Below, in pieces: positions 1 to 8,048 of a stretch of 54,685 bases of DNA (positions within the stretch are counted from its first letter, which is position 1; every line of letters starts with the position of its first letter). A program made the position numbers and the translations under genes. Under the pieces are notes generated by a model that did not search any database, was not told where the DNA came from, and was given only the letters and a program-made list of their open reading frames with translations. This DNA is from Thermoanaerobacterales bacterium (GTDB lineage Bacteria > Bacillota > Desulfotomaculia > Desulfotomaculales > JASEER01). Location of the stretch: assembly GCA_030019475.1 (NCBI GenBank), contig JASEER010000013.1, positions 1 through 54,685 of the forward strand. Direction: 5' to 3'.

Positions 1-458
1 ACCAGACCAACCTCCTGGCCTTAAACGCCGCGATCGAGGCCGCCCGCGCCGGGGAACAGGGCCGGGGCTTCGCCGTCGTCGCCGAGGAGGTGCGCAAGCT
101 GGCCGAGCAGTCGGCCAACGCCGCCAAGGAGATTTACGAGTTGATCACCACGGTCCAGAGCGAATCCAAGAAGGCCGTGGAGGTCATGGCCGCCGGGGCG
201 GCGGAGGTCACCGCCGGAGGCAAGGTGATCAACGAGGTCGGGGCCAATATCAAGGCCATTACCGCCGCCATCGAAGATCTTGCCCGCCAGGTGCAGGAGG
301 TGGCGGCAGCCGCCGAGCAGATGTCGGCCGGCGTCCAGAATGTCGCCGGGACGACCGAGGAGCAGACGGCGGCCATGGAGGAGGTCTCGGCCGCCACCGA
401 AGGGTTGACTACCCTGGCGGGTGAGCTGGACAAATTAGCCAAGATGTTCCGGATTTAG
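1..458 (+). CDS. Methyl-accepting chemotaxis protein, C-terminal part (5' end outside window)
   Basis: This is the cytoplasmic signalling end of a chemoreceptor, which controls the CheA kinase through CheW. The reading frame enters at base 3 and gives [18 protein letters not shown] followed by [18 protein letters not shown], the near-invariant hairpin tip of the MCP signalling domain. The rest is a long Ala/Glu-rich coiled coil ([25 protein letters not shown]), as expected for the descending helix bundle, and it ends in the natural stop after KMFRI. The sensor and membrane parts lie outside the window, so the ligand cannot be inferred. The family is certain; only the gene's identity among paralogues is open. 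Confidence 0.95.
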   Translation, partial: QTNLLALNAAIEAARAGEQGRGFAVVAEEVRKLAEQSANAAKEIYELITTVQSESKKAVEVMAAGAAEVTAGGKVINEVGANIKAITAAIEDLARQVQEVAAAAEQMSAGVQNVAGTTEEQTAAMEEVSAATEGLTTLAGELDKLAKMFRI

Positions 459-472
459 CGTCGTACGGAAAC

Positions 473-525
473 AAAAAGGCGCCGCCGTCCGGCACACCAA
501 CCGGTGCGCCCGATCCGGCGGCGCC
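473..525 (-). terminator. Rho-independent terminator of prs (minus strand)
   Basis: GGCGCCGCCG (478-487) pairs perfectly with CGGCGGCGCC (516-525). On the minus strand the stem is followed by CCTTTTTGTTT, so it terminates glmU-prs transcription. On the plus strand no T tract follows, so it is at best a weak end for the chemoreceptor gene. Confidence 0.8.
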
Positions 526-540
526 TCGCTTATATGCGGT

Positions 541-1488
541 TCAGTCGAACAGCTTGGACACCGAGAGGTCCTCGTGCACCCTGATGACGGCCTCGCCCAG
601 GAGGGGGGCCACGGAGAGGATCTTCAGCTTGCCGATCATCTTCTCCGGCGGGACGGCGATGGTGTTGGTGGCGATGATCTCCTTGATCACCGACTCCTGC
701 AGGCGCTGGCAGGCCGGGCCGGAAAGGACCGGGTGGGTGCAGGCCACATAGACCTCCGTCGCGCCGATCTCGAGCAGGGCGGCGGCGCCCTTGGTGATCG
801 TCCCCGCCGTGTCGATGATGTCGTCGATCAGGACGGCGGTCTTGCCCTCCACCGGACCTATGACGTTGGTCACCTCGGCCACGTTCGGCTCGGGGCGGCG
901 CTTGTCGATGATGGCCAGGGGGGCGGAGATACGCTCGGCGATGTCACGCGCCCGCGTCACCCCGCCCACGTCGGGCGAGACGACGACGATGTTCTCCAGG
1001 TGGCCGCGCTTGATATACTCGGCCAGGATGGGGCCGGCGGGCAGGTGGTCGACGGGGATGTCGAAGAAGCCCTGGATCTGCCCGGCGTGCAGGTCCATGG
1101 TGATCACCCGGCGGGCGCCGGCGGCGGTGAGGAGGTTGGCCACCAGCTTGGCCGTGATCGGCTCCCGCGCCCGGGTCTTGCGGTCCTGGCGGGCGTAACC
1201 GTAGTACGGCATCACCGCCGTGATCCGCCGCGCCGAGGCGCGGCGCAGGGCGTCGATCATAATCAGGAGTTCCATCAGGTGCTCGTTGCCGGGCTGGCTG
1301 GTGGGCTGGATGACGAAGACGTCCGCGCCCCGCACGTTTTCCTCGATCCGCACCTGCACCTCTCCGTCGGAGAAGTGGGTCACCGAACTGGACCCGAGGG
1401 GCACCCCCAGGTAGTCGCAGATTTCGCTGGCCAGCGCCGGGTTGGCGTTGCCGGTAAAGATCTTTAACTTCTTGTAGCGGGAAAACAT
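541..1488 (-). CDS. prs: Ribose-phosphate pyrophosphokinase
   Basis: Makes PRPP from ribose-5-phosphate and ATP for nucleotide, histidine and tryptophan synthesis in the cytoplasm. The 315-residue protein has the usual bacterial length when started at the ATG at 1488, giving [21 protein letters not shown] longer in-frame extension upstream has no family counterpart. Visible motifs are the [16 protein letters not shown] region, the YGYARQDRK catalytic flexible-loop segment, [11 protein letters not shown], and the PRPP-binding [12 protein letters not shown] loop. GGAGGGG lies about 12 bases before the start. It follows glmU by 49 bases on the same strand, the classic Firmicute glmU-prs order, and a strong terminator follows it. 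Confidence 0.97.
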   Translation of the reverse strand: MFSRYKKLKIFTGNANPALASEICDYLGVPLGSSSVTHFSDGEVQVRIEENVRGADVFVIQPTSQPGNEHLMELLIMIDALRRASARRITAVMPYYGYARQDRKTRAREPITAKLVANLLTAAGARRVITMDLHAGQIQGFFDIPVDHLPAGPILAEYIKRGHLENIVVVSPDVGGVTRARDIAERISAPLAIIDKRRPEPNVAEVTNVIGPVEGKTAVLIDDIIDTAGTITKGAAALLEIGATEVYVACTHPVLSGPACQRLQESVIKEIIATNTIAVPPEKMIGKLKILSVAPLLGEAVIRVHEDLSVSKLFD

Positions 1489-1537
1489 CGCGCCGGAATC
1501 CCCTCCGTCTCCGTCCTTTTGCTGAACCTTGCCGCCG

Positions 1538-2908
1538 TTACGCATCTTTTTTCCGGGCGGCCCAGCCCTCAATGTTCTTTTGCCGCCCGCGGGCCACGCC
1601 CAGGGCACCGGGCGGGACGTCCTGGGTGATGGTCGAACCCGCCCCTATGTAGGCCCCGCGGCCCACCTTGACCGGGGCCACGAGGTTCGCATTGCTGCCG
1701 ATAAAGGCGCCGTCCTCGATGACGGTGGTCGACTTCTTCCGGCCGTCGTAGTTGCAGGTGATCGTTCCCGCCCCGACGTTCACGCCGGAACCGATCAGGG
1801 CGTCGCCGATATAGCTCAGATGAGGGATCTTCGACCCCTCGCCGACGACGGACTTCTTCATCTCCACGAAGTCCCCGATCCGCGCCCGCGCTCCGATCCT
1901 GTTCCCCGGGCGCAGGTAGGCGAAGGGGCCGACCGTCGTTCCGTCCCCGACCTCCGACTCCAGGGCGATGCTGTTCTGGAAGGTGACCCCGTCACCCAGC
2001 CGGCAGTCCACCAGGCGCGCCTGGGGGCCGATTATACAGTCGCGGCCGATGGCGGTCTCCCCCTCGATGATCGTGAAGGGGTAGATGACCGTGTCCGGGG
2101 CGATGCTGACCGCGGCGTCGACAAAGGTCGTCGCCGGGTCGATGACCGTCACCCCGTCGAGCATCAGCCTCTCAACAATCCGCCGGCGAAGGATCTGCTC
2201 GGCCCGCGCGAGCTGGACGCGGTCGTTGATGCCCATCACGGCGGTCGGATCGGCCGCCACCCAGGAGGCGACAGGCCGCTCCTCGCGCACGTAAAGGCTG
2301 ACGATATCAGTCAGGTAGTATTCCCCCTGGCGGTTCTCCCGCCCGATCCGCCGCAGGGCGTCGAAAAGGCCCTCGGCGGCGAAGCAATACACACCGGTAT
2401 TTATCTCGTCCACGGCCAGTTCCGCCGGGGAAGCGTCCTTTTGCTCCACGATGCGGCGCACCAGCCCGTCCTCGCCGCGGAGGACCCGCCCGTAACCGGT
2501 CGGGTCCTCCATCCTGGTCGTCAGGACCGTGGCCGTCACTCCCGCCTCACGGTGGTAGGCCACCAGGTCGGCCAGGGTGCGCCCGCGTAGAAGGGGCGTG
2601 TCGCCGCAGACGACGAGGACCTCGGCCTTTTCTCCCGCCAGTCTCTCCTCGGCCTGGAGAAGGGCGTGCGCCGTGCCGAGCTGCTCCTCCTGGCAGACCA
2701 CCTCCGCGCGCGTTCCCACGGCGGCACGGACGGCATCCAGACCGAACCCGGCGACGACCACCACCCTGTCGGCCCCGGCGCTTTCGACGGCGTCCAGGAC
2801 ATAGGCCAGCATCGGCCTTCCGGCCACCCGGTGCAGAACCTTGGGATAGCGGGACTTCATCCGCGTCCCCTTCCCCGCGGCCAGGACCACCGCCGCCAAA
2901 GAAGCCAT
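1538..2908 (-). CDS. glmU: Bifunctional N-acetylglucosamine-1-phosphate uridyltransferase/glucosamine-1-phosphate acetyltransferase
   Basis: Makes UDP-GlcNAc, the precursor for peptidoglycan, by acetylating GlcN-1-P and then uridylating it. The protein has 456 residues, the full family length. The N-terminal pyrophosphorylase domain opens with [18 protein letters not shown] (nucleotide-binding loop) and contains the VVCGDTPLL motif. From about residue 250 onwards hexapeptide repeats form the left-handed beta helix (for example [49 protein letters not shown]), which carries the acetyltransferase site. The ATG start at 2908 has GAGGAGGAC just upstream. It is the first gene of the glmU-prs pair. 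Confidence 0.97.
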   Translation of the reverse strand: MASLAAVVLAAGKGTRMKSRYPKVLHRVAGRPMLAYVLDAVESAGADRVVVVAGFGLDAVRAAVGTRAEVVCQEEQLGTAHALLQAEERLAGEKAEVLVVCGDTPLLRGRTLADLVAYHREAGVTATVLTTRMEDPTGYGRVLRGEDGLVRRIVEQKDASPAELAVDEINTGVYCFAAEGLFDALRRIGRENRQGEYYLTDIVSLYVREERPVASWVAADPTAVMGINDRVQLARAEQILRRRIVERLMLDGVTVIDPATTFVDAAVSIAPDTVIYPFTIIEGETAIGRDCIIGPQARLVDCRLGDGVTFQNSIALESEVGDGTTVGPFAYLRPGNRIGARARIGDFVEMKKSVVGEGSKIPHLSYIGDALIGSGVNVGAGTITCNYDGRKKSTTVIEDGAFIGSNANLVAPVKVGRGAYIGAGSTITQDVPPGALGVARGRQKNIEGWAARKKDA

Positions 2909-3046
2909 CCGCCGTCCTCCTCATCGTGAAGATTTGAACGTGCCCCGTTTAGCCATTATTCCACAAACCAAGCCGATTTCCTTGTCTGAATTTCCTGTTT
3001 CCCGTCGGCAGGCGGACAACGAATTTCGGCGAAAATAACAAAAAGG

Positions 3047-3067
3047 AATGACTGTGTAAACGTCATT
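3047..3067. promoter_or_regulatory. Inverted repeat ahead of the LysR gene
   Basis: AATGAC (3047-3052) and GTCATT (3062-3067) form a perfect 6-base inverted repeat with a 9-base spacer, 18 bases before the LysR-family start. LysR regulators often bind such dyads (T-N11-A type) near their own gene. The assignment as an operator is inference only. Confidence 0.4.
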
Positions 3068-3084
3068 TGAAAGCAGGGGGTATC

Positions 3085-3972
3085 GTGAACCTTAACTACC
3101 TGGAGACCTTTGTCGCGGTAGCCAATTACCAGAGTTTCACCCTTGCCGCGCGAGCCTTGAACCTTACCCAGCCGGCGGTCTCCAAGCATATCGCCCTCCT
3201 GGAAGCCGCCTACGGGGTACGGCTTATAAACCGATCCAGCCGCCGGGTGAAGCTGACGGAGGCCGGGCAGGCGCTCCACCGCTATGCGGTCGAAATCCTG
3301 GACCTCATGGCCCGCGCCGCCCGGGACGTCTCCTCGTTCAGCGAAACGGTCAAGGGACACCTGCACATCGGGGCCAGCACCATCCCGGGGCAGTACGTAC
3401 TGCCCGAGATCCTGAAGGAATTCGGCCGCCGCTACCCCGCGGTGACCATCCACCTGGACATCACCAACACGGGTTCCGTCGTGCAGCAGCTGCTCCAGGA
3501 GACGGTCCAGGTCGGGGCGGTCGGGGCGCCGGTGGACCACCCGCGCATCGCGGCCCTGCCCTTTGCCGCCGACGAACTGGTCCTGATCCTCCCGGCCGAC
3601 CACCCCCTGGCCGCCATGGGCGAGATCCCCGCGGAGCGCCTGGCCGGCGAACGGGTGCTCTGGCGGGAGCCTCGTTCGGGCACCCGGCACGAGGTGGAAC
3701 ACCTGCTCGCCGAAGCGGGGATCGACCCCGCGTCCTTCACCCGAGGCGGAGAGTTCGGGAGCACGGAGGCCATCATCGCCGCCGTGGAGGCGGGCCTGGG
3801 GGTGTCCTTCGTTTCGCGCTGGGCGGCCGAGAAGGCCCTGCGCGGCGGCAAGGCGGTCATGACAGCCATCGCCGGCACCCCCCTGCGGCGCCGGCTGTAC
3901 CTGATCTACCTGCGGGACCGCGTCCTCTCCCCGGCGACCCAGGCCTTCCTGAACGTCGCCACCGGGAAATAA
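3085..3972 (+). CDS. LysR-family transcriptional regulator (CysL-like)
   Basis: One-component DNA-binding regulator with an N-terminal winged helix-turn-helix (residues about 1-60: LETFVAVANYQSFTLAAR, LNLTQPAVSKHIALLE) and a C-terminal periplasmic-binding-protein-like effector domain starting near GHLHIGASTIPGQYVLPEIL. The 295-residue length is typical. I chose the GTG at 3085 because AGGGGG lies 4 bases upstream and the family usually begins M-x-L-x-x-L-x-x-F. An in-frame TTG at 3067 would add six residues. The effector domain resembles the CysL/selenium-associated branch (GASTIPG), but the ligand cannot be read from sequence. It is transcribed divergently from glmU and ends at a strong hairpin. 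Confidence 0.92.
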   Translation: MNLNYLETFVAVANYQSFTLAARALNLTQPAVSKHIALLEAAYGVRLINRSSRRVKLTEAGQALHRYAVEILDLMARAARDVSSFSETVKGHLHIGASTIPGQYVLPEILKEFGRRYPAVTIHLDITNTGSVVQQLLQETVQVGAVGAPVDHPRIAALPFAADELVLILPADHPLAAMGEIPAERLAGERVLWREPRSGTRHEVEHLLAEAGIDPASFTRGGEFGSTEAIIAAVEAGLGVSFVSRWAAEKALRGGKAVMTAIAGTPLRRRLYLIYLRDRVLSPATQAFLNVATGK

Positions 3973-4005
3973 GGAGGCCCGGAACACTAAAGCGCCCGGG
4001 CCTCC
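3973..4005. terminator. Convergent bidirectional terminator
   Basis: GGAGGCCCGG (3973-3982) pairs perfectly with CCGGGCCTCC (3996-4005). It sits between the convergent LysR and HesB-like genes. The flanking T runs are modest (TTAC on the plus strand, TTATTT on the minus strand). Confidence 0.65.
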
Positions 4006-4038
4006 TTACAAACCGTTTGCCTGGCGGTTCCAGCTTCT

Positions 4039-4368
4039 CTAGCTGCAGCTTCCCTTGTCGCCGCAGCCCGAGCAGCCGCCCGTGTCGTTGGGGTTCTTGA
4101 TCGTAAAACCGGCGCCACGCCAGGACTTGACGTAGTCAACGACGCAGCCCTGCAGGTACCGGGCGGCGTCCTTGTCGATCACGAACTTGAGGTCCTTGAC
4201 CTCGACCACGGTGTCCCCTTCGTTCACTGACTCATCCAGAGCCATGCCGTAACTGGGACCCCCTCACCCCACGCCGCCGATGTAGACGCGGATCATGGAG
4301 TCGGTCTTGTTGTTGCTGGCCAGAACCTCCTTGAGCTTCTCCTGCGCCTGGTCCGTTACCGTAAGCAT
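4039..4368 (-). CDS. HesB/IscA-like protein, probable selenoprotein (in-frame TGA at codon 35)
   Basis: The reading frame runs from ATG 4368 to the stop at 4039 and is interrupted only by one TGA (4264-4266). Read through, it gives a 109-residue protein, MLTVTDQAQEKLKEVL..., then GGVG-U-GGPSYGMALDE, ending in CSGCGDKGSCS. HesB/IscA proteins are iron-sulfur scaffold or carrier proteins whose conserved cysteines sit at exactly these places, and HesB-like is a recognised prokaryotic selenoprotein family with Sec in the GxUGGPS position. A hairpin with CCAG/CUGG arms and an inner GC/GC pair begins about 8 bases after the UGA, as a bacterial SECIS would require. A start inside the frame at 4245 (MALDESVNEG) would remove the conserved first strand and has no good ribosome site, whereas GAGGTG precedes ATG 4368. 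Sec is inferred, because selA, selB, selC and selD are not in this window. Confidence 0.82.
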
Positions 4369-4397
4369 TGACTTTTTCACCTCGCTCCGCCTTATAG

Positions 4398-4441
4398 ATA
4401 TTATTAATGTTTCTGCTGTGTCTTAATACTCACAGGGGTAT
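4398..4441 (-). promoter_or_regulatory. Promoter and CsoR/CstR-type operator of the HesB-like gene
   Basis: On the minus strand TTAAGA (4421-4426) and TAATAT (4398-4403) are separated by 17 bases, a good sigma-A-type promoter about 30 bases before the gene. Abutting the -35 is ATACTCACAGGGGTAT (4426-4441), which matches the second site at 4522-4537 in 13 of 16 positions. Operator identity is inferred from this match. Confidence 0.6.
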
Positions 4442-4485
4442 TCTATTCCCGAGCGACCCGTCTGTCAACACCATTGCAGAAGCTG

Positions 4486-4537
4486 TTGACGGCCACCGGC
4501 GAACGGCTTATGCTATGGTTGATACCTACTGGGGTAT
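4486..4537 (+). promoter_or_regulatory. Promoter and operator of the CsoR/CstR-family gene
   Basis: TTGACG (4486-4491) and TATGCT (4509-4514) with a 17-base spacer form a near-consensus promoter. ATACCTACTGGGGTAT (4522-4537) contains the perfect inverted repeat ATACC-N6-GGTAT and covers the expected transcription start, an ideal place for repression. Sites of the form ATACC...GGGTAT are typical of the CsoR family. Confidence 0.7.
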
Positions 4538-4557
4538 GAAGGAGGCATTTCCACCAA

Positions 4558-4839
4558 GTGAACCCGCCCTTGAACCCCGAAGCAAGCACGCGCATCATCA
4601 ACCGCCTCAAGCGCATCGAAGGCCAGGCCCGCGGCATCCAGCGCATGATCACCGAGGGCCAGGACTGCAAGCTGGTCATTGACCAACTCAACGCCCTGCA
4701 CGCCGCAGTCCAGAACGCCACCAAGGCGCTGGTCGGGGAGTACCTCGACTGCTGCCTGGCCGCGGAACTGGAGAAGGGCGGTGACTGCCGCCAGGCCCTG
4801 AAGCGGGCGATGGAACTCTTTCTCTGCACCCGTACGTGA
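4558..4839 (+). CDS. CsoR-family repressor, CstR-like (persulfide-type) ligand pattern
   Basis: Small all-helical repressor of the CsoR/RcnR/CstR family (93 residues), with the hallmark INRLKRIEGQARGIQRMI near the N terminus. Copper-sensing CsoR uses Cys-His-Cys, with His four residues before the second Cys. Here Cys37 and Cys66 have the correct 29-residue spacing, but the His position is Tyr62 (GEYLDCCL). This matches CstR proteins, which sense persulfide through two cysteines, better than metal sensors. An extra Cys65 is adjacent. The GTG start at 4558 has GGAGG 12 bases upstream. It is divergent from the HesB-like gene and both promoters carry the same 16-bp site, so it probably represses itself and that gene. 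Confidence 0.85.
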   Translation: MNPPLNPEASTRIINRLKRIEGQARGIQRMITEGQDCKLVIDQLNALHAAVQNATKALVGEYLDCCLAAELEKGGDCRQALKRAMELFLCTRT

Positions 4840-4841
4840 TC

Positions 4842-5594
4842 TTAACGGCCGAGTATTTCCCTCGCCAGTTCCAGGTCGCCGGGCTTGTCGACGTCGACCG
4901 CGATTTCCGGGAACGGCGTAACCACCGCACAACCGCTGATGCCGACCAGGGCGGTCACCTTGCGCTCGGCGTCCTGCAGGGTCAGCCGGCCGGCCGCAAA
5001 GCGCAGAAGAAAGCCTAAACCAACGACCCCCGCCAGCTTGAGCGGCTTTTTACGGTAGGCGGCGAACTCTTCGCCCCGGGCACGGCAGCGGGCGAAGGCC
5101 GCCGGGCGGAAGAGGGCGATGTTGCCCCCTGTAAAACGCCCGTCGCGCAGCCGTACGTAGGTCCGTTTAACGTTCGGGTAGCGCGCGCTCACCACCTTCT
5201 CCTCGGCCACCGGGTAGTATATGTCGGCCGTACGGTCGCCACAGCGGGCCAGGAAGTCCTCCACCGCCTCAGGGGTCAGGAGGGGAACGTCCGCGGTCGC
5301 CACCAGGACCTGCGGGGCCCCGGGAAAGGCGGCCAGGCCCCGGGCCAGGTTTTCCATCAGGCTGTCGCCCGCCGGGATACGCATAATCCGCTCGTCGGGG
5401 GGCAGGACGGGGTGGACCTCGGGCGGCGCGACCACGGCCAGGCGCCCCACCTCGCGCACGGCGAGGAGCACGCGGGCCACTGCGGTCACCATCGGCACTC
5501 CGCCGACCGGGATCAGGGCTTCCCAGGCCGCCGCATCAACCTCCCGCAGCGGTCCGCTGTTGGGGCTGCCGGCCAGAAGGACGGCCTCTATCAC
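4842..5594 (-). CDS. NTP transferase (MobA-like nucleotidyltransferase) family protein
   Basis: A 250-residue protein with the nucleotidyltransferase fold of the MobA/GlmU-N type. It begins IEAVLLAGSPNSG, where the usual GG-x-S-x-R-x-G loop is degenerate, and has PVGGVPMVTAVARVL and the metal-binding VLVATADVPLLTPEAV segment with the conserved Asp. The acceptor is unknown. The altered glycine loop argues against a standard molybdenum cofactor guanylyltransferase. The GTG start overlaps the stop of the upstream gntR-type gene by 4 bases (GTGA), so the two are translationally coupled. It converges with the CsoR-family gene with only two bases between stops. Confidence 0.75.
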   Translation of the reverse strand: MIEAVLLAGSPNSGPLREVDAAAWEALIPVGGVPMVTAVARVLLAVREVGRLAVVAPPEVHPVLPPDERIMRIPAGDSLMENLARGLAAFPGAPQVLVATADVPLLTPEAVEDFLARCGDRTADIYYPVAEEKVVSARYPNVKRTYVRLRDGRFTGGNIALFRPAAFARCRARGEEFAAYRKKPLKLAGVVGLGFLLRFAAGRLTLQDAERKVTALVGISGCAVVTPFPEIAVDVDKPGDLELAREILGR

Positions 5595-6295
5595 CGGTCG
5601 TTGCGCCTCTTTTCTTCCTCCATTGCCAAGAGCAGGCTGTTTTCAGCGTTTTCGATATGTTGCTCCGCCAGGGATCTGGCCAATTCAATCTGCCGCTCGC
5701 TGATCGCCTCGGCGATGGCCTGGTGCTCCAGCAATGCCTCTTTGGTCCGGCCCGGGAGCGAGAGGGTGGTCATGCGAAAACGCTGGATCTGCTCGCCGAG
5801 GTTCGTTACTATCTGGGAAAGCCGCTCATTGCGGCTCGCATGGTAAATCATGTTATGGAACTCAGTGTCCCAGGCCACGACGGCGTTGATGTCCGGAGAC
5901 TGGTCGTCGAAGGGTTGTACGACGGCACGCTGCAGGGCCTCGATCTCGTCCTCGGTGATCCGCTCGGCGGCCAGCCCCGCCGCCAGGGCCTCCAGGGCCG
6001 CCCGCACCTCGAAGACGTCGGTGATGTCCTTATCGGTGATCCCGGCGACGTAGGCCCCCTTCCGGGGTACCATGACGACGAACCCCTCAAGCTCCAGCTT
6101 GCGGATGGCCTCCCTCACCGGAGTGCGGCTGACCCCCAGCTCCTCGGCCAGGGCCAGCTCCATAAGGCGCTCGCCGGGGCGCAGGCGCCCCATGATGATG
6201 GCCTCGCGCAGGGACTCGAAGACCACCTCGCGCAACGGCTTGTAACTGTCGAGCTTTACCGGAAGGAGCCTCCTGGGTTCATCCATCGGCCGCAC
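5591..6295 (-). CDS. GntR-family transcriptional regulator (FadR subfamily)
   Basis: Residues about 15-80 form the GntR winged helix (LREVVFESLREAIIMGRLRPG, then ELGVSRTPVREAIRKLELEG). The remainder is the all-helical FCD effector domain (VFEVRAALEALAAGLAAER, EFHNMIYHASRNERL, EHQAIAEAI), whose His and Asp residues usually bind a metal and a carboxylate. The start could be GTG 6295 (GGGAG very close) or ATG 6286 (GGGAG about 12 bases away); both give the same domains. It is coupled to the downstream nucleotidyltransferase gene and lies immediately downstream of ispE. It has its own promoter in between. The regulated metabolite is unknown. Confidence 0.9.
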   Translation of the reverse strand: MRPMDEPRRLLPVKLDSYKPLREVVFESLREAIIMGRLRPGERLMELALAEELGVSRTPVREAIRKLELEGFVVMVPRKGAYVAGITDKDITDVFEVRAALEALAAGLAAERITEDEIEALQRAVVQPFDDQSPDINAVVAWDTEFHNMIYHASRNERLSQIVTNLGEQIQRFRMTTLSLPGRTKEALLEHQAIAEAISERQIELARSLAEQHIENAENSLLLAMEEEKRRNDR

Positions 6296-6322
6296 TTTCT
6301 CCCTTCGACGGTTTCAAACATC

Positions 6323-6352
6323 ATTGTAAACGTTCGCCCTTATCAATGGCAA
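6323..6352 (-). promoter_or_regulatory. Promoter of the GntR-family gene
   Basis: On the minus strand TTGCCA (6347-6352) and TACAAT (6323-6328) are 18 bases apart, in the 70-base gap between ispE and the regulator gene. Confidence 0.5.
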
Positions 6353-6365
6353 TAAATTTATCCTT

Positions 6366-7229
6366 TCATATCGTTTCCGTAACCCAAACGGTCAAATCGG
6401 GGTCTGGAAAGGCCTCGGCGGCCCCTGCAGCCTGATCCCTGGATGGGAAGAGGCCGAAGAGCGTGGGCCCGCTGCCGGCCATCAGGGCCCCCGCCGCGCC
6501 CGCCGCCAGCAGCCGCTCCTTGAGGCGGCTCAAGACGGGATACATCGCCAGGGTCACCTTCTCCAGGTCATTGTACAGAAGCCCCGGAACCAGATCGGCA
6601 CGGCCGGCGCGCAGGGCCTCGACCAGCGGGCCGGCGCCCGGCCCCGGCGGGAAATCCTGCTCGTCGTAGCCGGCGTAGACCGCGGCGGTGGAAACGCCGA
6701 ACGGCGGCTTGACGAGGAGCACCCCGAGAGCACCGGGGGAGGGCAGGCTCTCCAGGACCTCGCCCCGGCCCCGGGCCAGGGCGGTACCGCCGAAGAGGGC
6801 AAAGGGCACGTCGGAGCCGATGCACGCCGCCAGTTCCATCAGCCGGGAAAGGGGCCAGCCGAGGCCCCACATCCCGTTCAGCGCCGCGAGCGCGGCGGCC
6901 GCGTCGGCAGAGCCGCCTCCCAGCCCGGCGCTGGAGGGGACCAGTTTGCGCAGGCAGATGCGCACCGCCGGCTTTATCCCGGCGGCTTCGGCGAGCGTCG
7001 CCGCCGCCCGCAAGACGAGGTTGCGCTCGTCGGCGGGCACGTCCGGGTCGCCTTCGACCGCCAGGGAGATCCCCGGCGCAGCCGGTGAAAAGGCCAGTTC
7101 GTCGTGCATGGCCAGCTGCTGCATGACGCTCTCCAGTTCGTGATAGCCGTCAGGACGCCGCCCGACGACCGACAGGAAAAGGTTGACCTTCGCGTGCGCC
7201 CGGACGGTGACTGCCCCGTCTTTCGCCAT
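6366..7229 (-). CDS. ispE: 4-diphosphocytidyl-2-C-methyl-D-erythritol kinase
   Basis: ATP-dependent kinase of the MEP pathway for isoprenoid precursors (GHMP kinase fold, 287 residues). The N terminus has AHAKVNLFLSVVGRRPDGYHELESVM, broken here by no gap, the family signature containing the catalytic Lys and the substrate-binding Tyr-His. The ATP-binding loop is PSSAGLGGGSADAAAAL, and the C terminus has LMAGSGPTLFGLF. ATG 7229 has GGGGAGGAAGG just upstream. In many Clostridia ispE lies next to a GntR-type regulator and near glmU/prs, as here. Confidence 0.96.
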   Translation of the reverse strand: MAKDGAVTVRAHAKVNLFLSVVGRRPDGYHELESVMQQLAMHDELAFSPAAPGISLAVEGDPDVPADERNLVLRAAATLAEAAGIKPAVRICLRKLVPSSAGLGGGSADAAAALAALNGMWGLGWPLSRLMELAACIGSDVPFALFGGTALARGRGEVLESLPSPGALGVLLVKPPFGVSTAAVYAGYDEQDFPPGPGAGPLVEALRAGRADLVPGLLYNDLEKVTLAMYPVLSRLKERLLAAGAAGALMAGSGPTLFGLFPSRDQAAGAAEAFPDPDLTVWVTETI

Positions 7230-7349
7230 CGGTCCTTCCTCCCCTTCGCCCCCGACATCCGAAGACTGACCACTGACAACTTATTTTAGCACCCGTCATA
7301 TGGAATCCTGCCCCGCCGTACAATTTTGGGAGGGAAGGAGAAACGGTTG

Positions 7350-8048
7350 ATGGAGCTTTACGCCAGTCTGCTAGCCGGCATCGGAACACTGGCCGGGGCG
7401 GCCCTGGGCCTCGCCGGGCCGGGGCGGCGCCTGCTCGCCGCCTTCCTGGGGCTCGCCTCGGCGGTCATGCTGGCGGTGGTTGCCGGAGAACTGATCCCGA
7501 CGGCCCTGGATTTCGGCGGGACAGCGACCGCCGCCGTCGGCCTGCTCGGGGGCGTCGCGGCCGTCGCCGCCCTTGACGTCCGCCTGTCGGCCGTCCTCGG
7601 TCCGTCCCATACCGGCTACGTCAAGATGGGGGTCCTGGCGCTCCTGGGCATCGCCCTGCACGACCTTCCCGAGGGCTTGGCCATCGCCGCCGGATTCGCC
7701 GCCACCCCCCGGGTGGGCTTTCTCACCGCCGTTATGATCGGGTTGCACAACGTCCCCGAGGGGATGGCCACCGCCGCCCCGCTGCGCGCCGGCGGGGTGC
7801 GCCCGGCGCGGATCCTCCTGGTCAACGCCCTCCTGAGCCTGGTGACCCCCCTCGGCACCTATATCGGGCTCTTCATCACCACCACCGCCCTGTCCATCTG
7901 CCTGCTCTCGGCGGCGGCGGCCGGCGCCATGCTCTATGTCGTTCTGTTCGGGCTGCTGCCCCGCTCCCTCTACGAGAACGCGCCGGCATCCCTCGCCGGG
8001 GCCCTCCTCGGCGCGGTCATTTTCGGCGGGCTCCTCTCATTTCTTTAG
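7350..8048 (+). CDS. ZIP-family divalent metal transporter
   Basis: Integral membrane transporter that probably imports zinc or another divalent metal into the cytoplasm. About seven to eight hydrophobic segments are visible in 232 residues. The two binuclear-site motifs of the family are both present: HDLPEGLAIAAG in one helix and HNVPEGMA in the next. I chose ATG 7350 because GGAAGGAG lies about 9 bases upstream. An in-frame TTG at 7326 lacks such a site. It is divergent from ispE, and its 3' end overlaps the convergent DMT transporter gene by 12 bases. No metal regulator site was recognised in the promoter. Confidence 0.92.
   Translation: MELYASLLAGIGTLAGAALGLAGPGRRLLAAFLGLASAVMLAVVAGELIPTALDFGGTATAAVGLLGGVAAVAALDVRLSAVLGPSHTGYVKMGVLALLGIALHDLPEGLAIAAGFAATPRVGFLTAVMIGLHNVPEGMATAAPLRAGGVRPARILLVNALLSLVTPLGTYIGLFITTTALSICLLSAAAAGAMLYVVLFGLLPRSLYENAPASLAGALLGAVIFGGLLSFL

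Noticed and set aside
574-1467. 297-residue frame antisense to prs, and similar long antisense frames over glmU, sbcC, rnr and others
   Set aside because: Long antisense frames are expected in GC-rich genes. These have no motifs, no ribosome sites and composition mirroring the true gene.
4039-4368. HesB-like gene as a pseudogene broken by a stop codon
   Set aside because: There is no other defect, the promoter and ribosome site are intact, and the stop is TGA at the exact Sec position of a known selenoprotein family.
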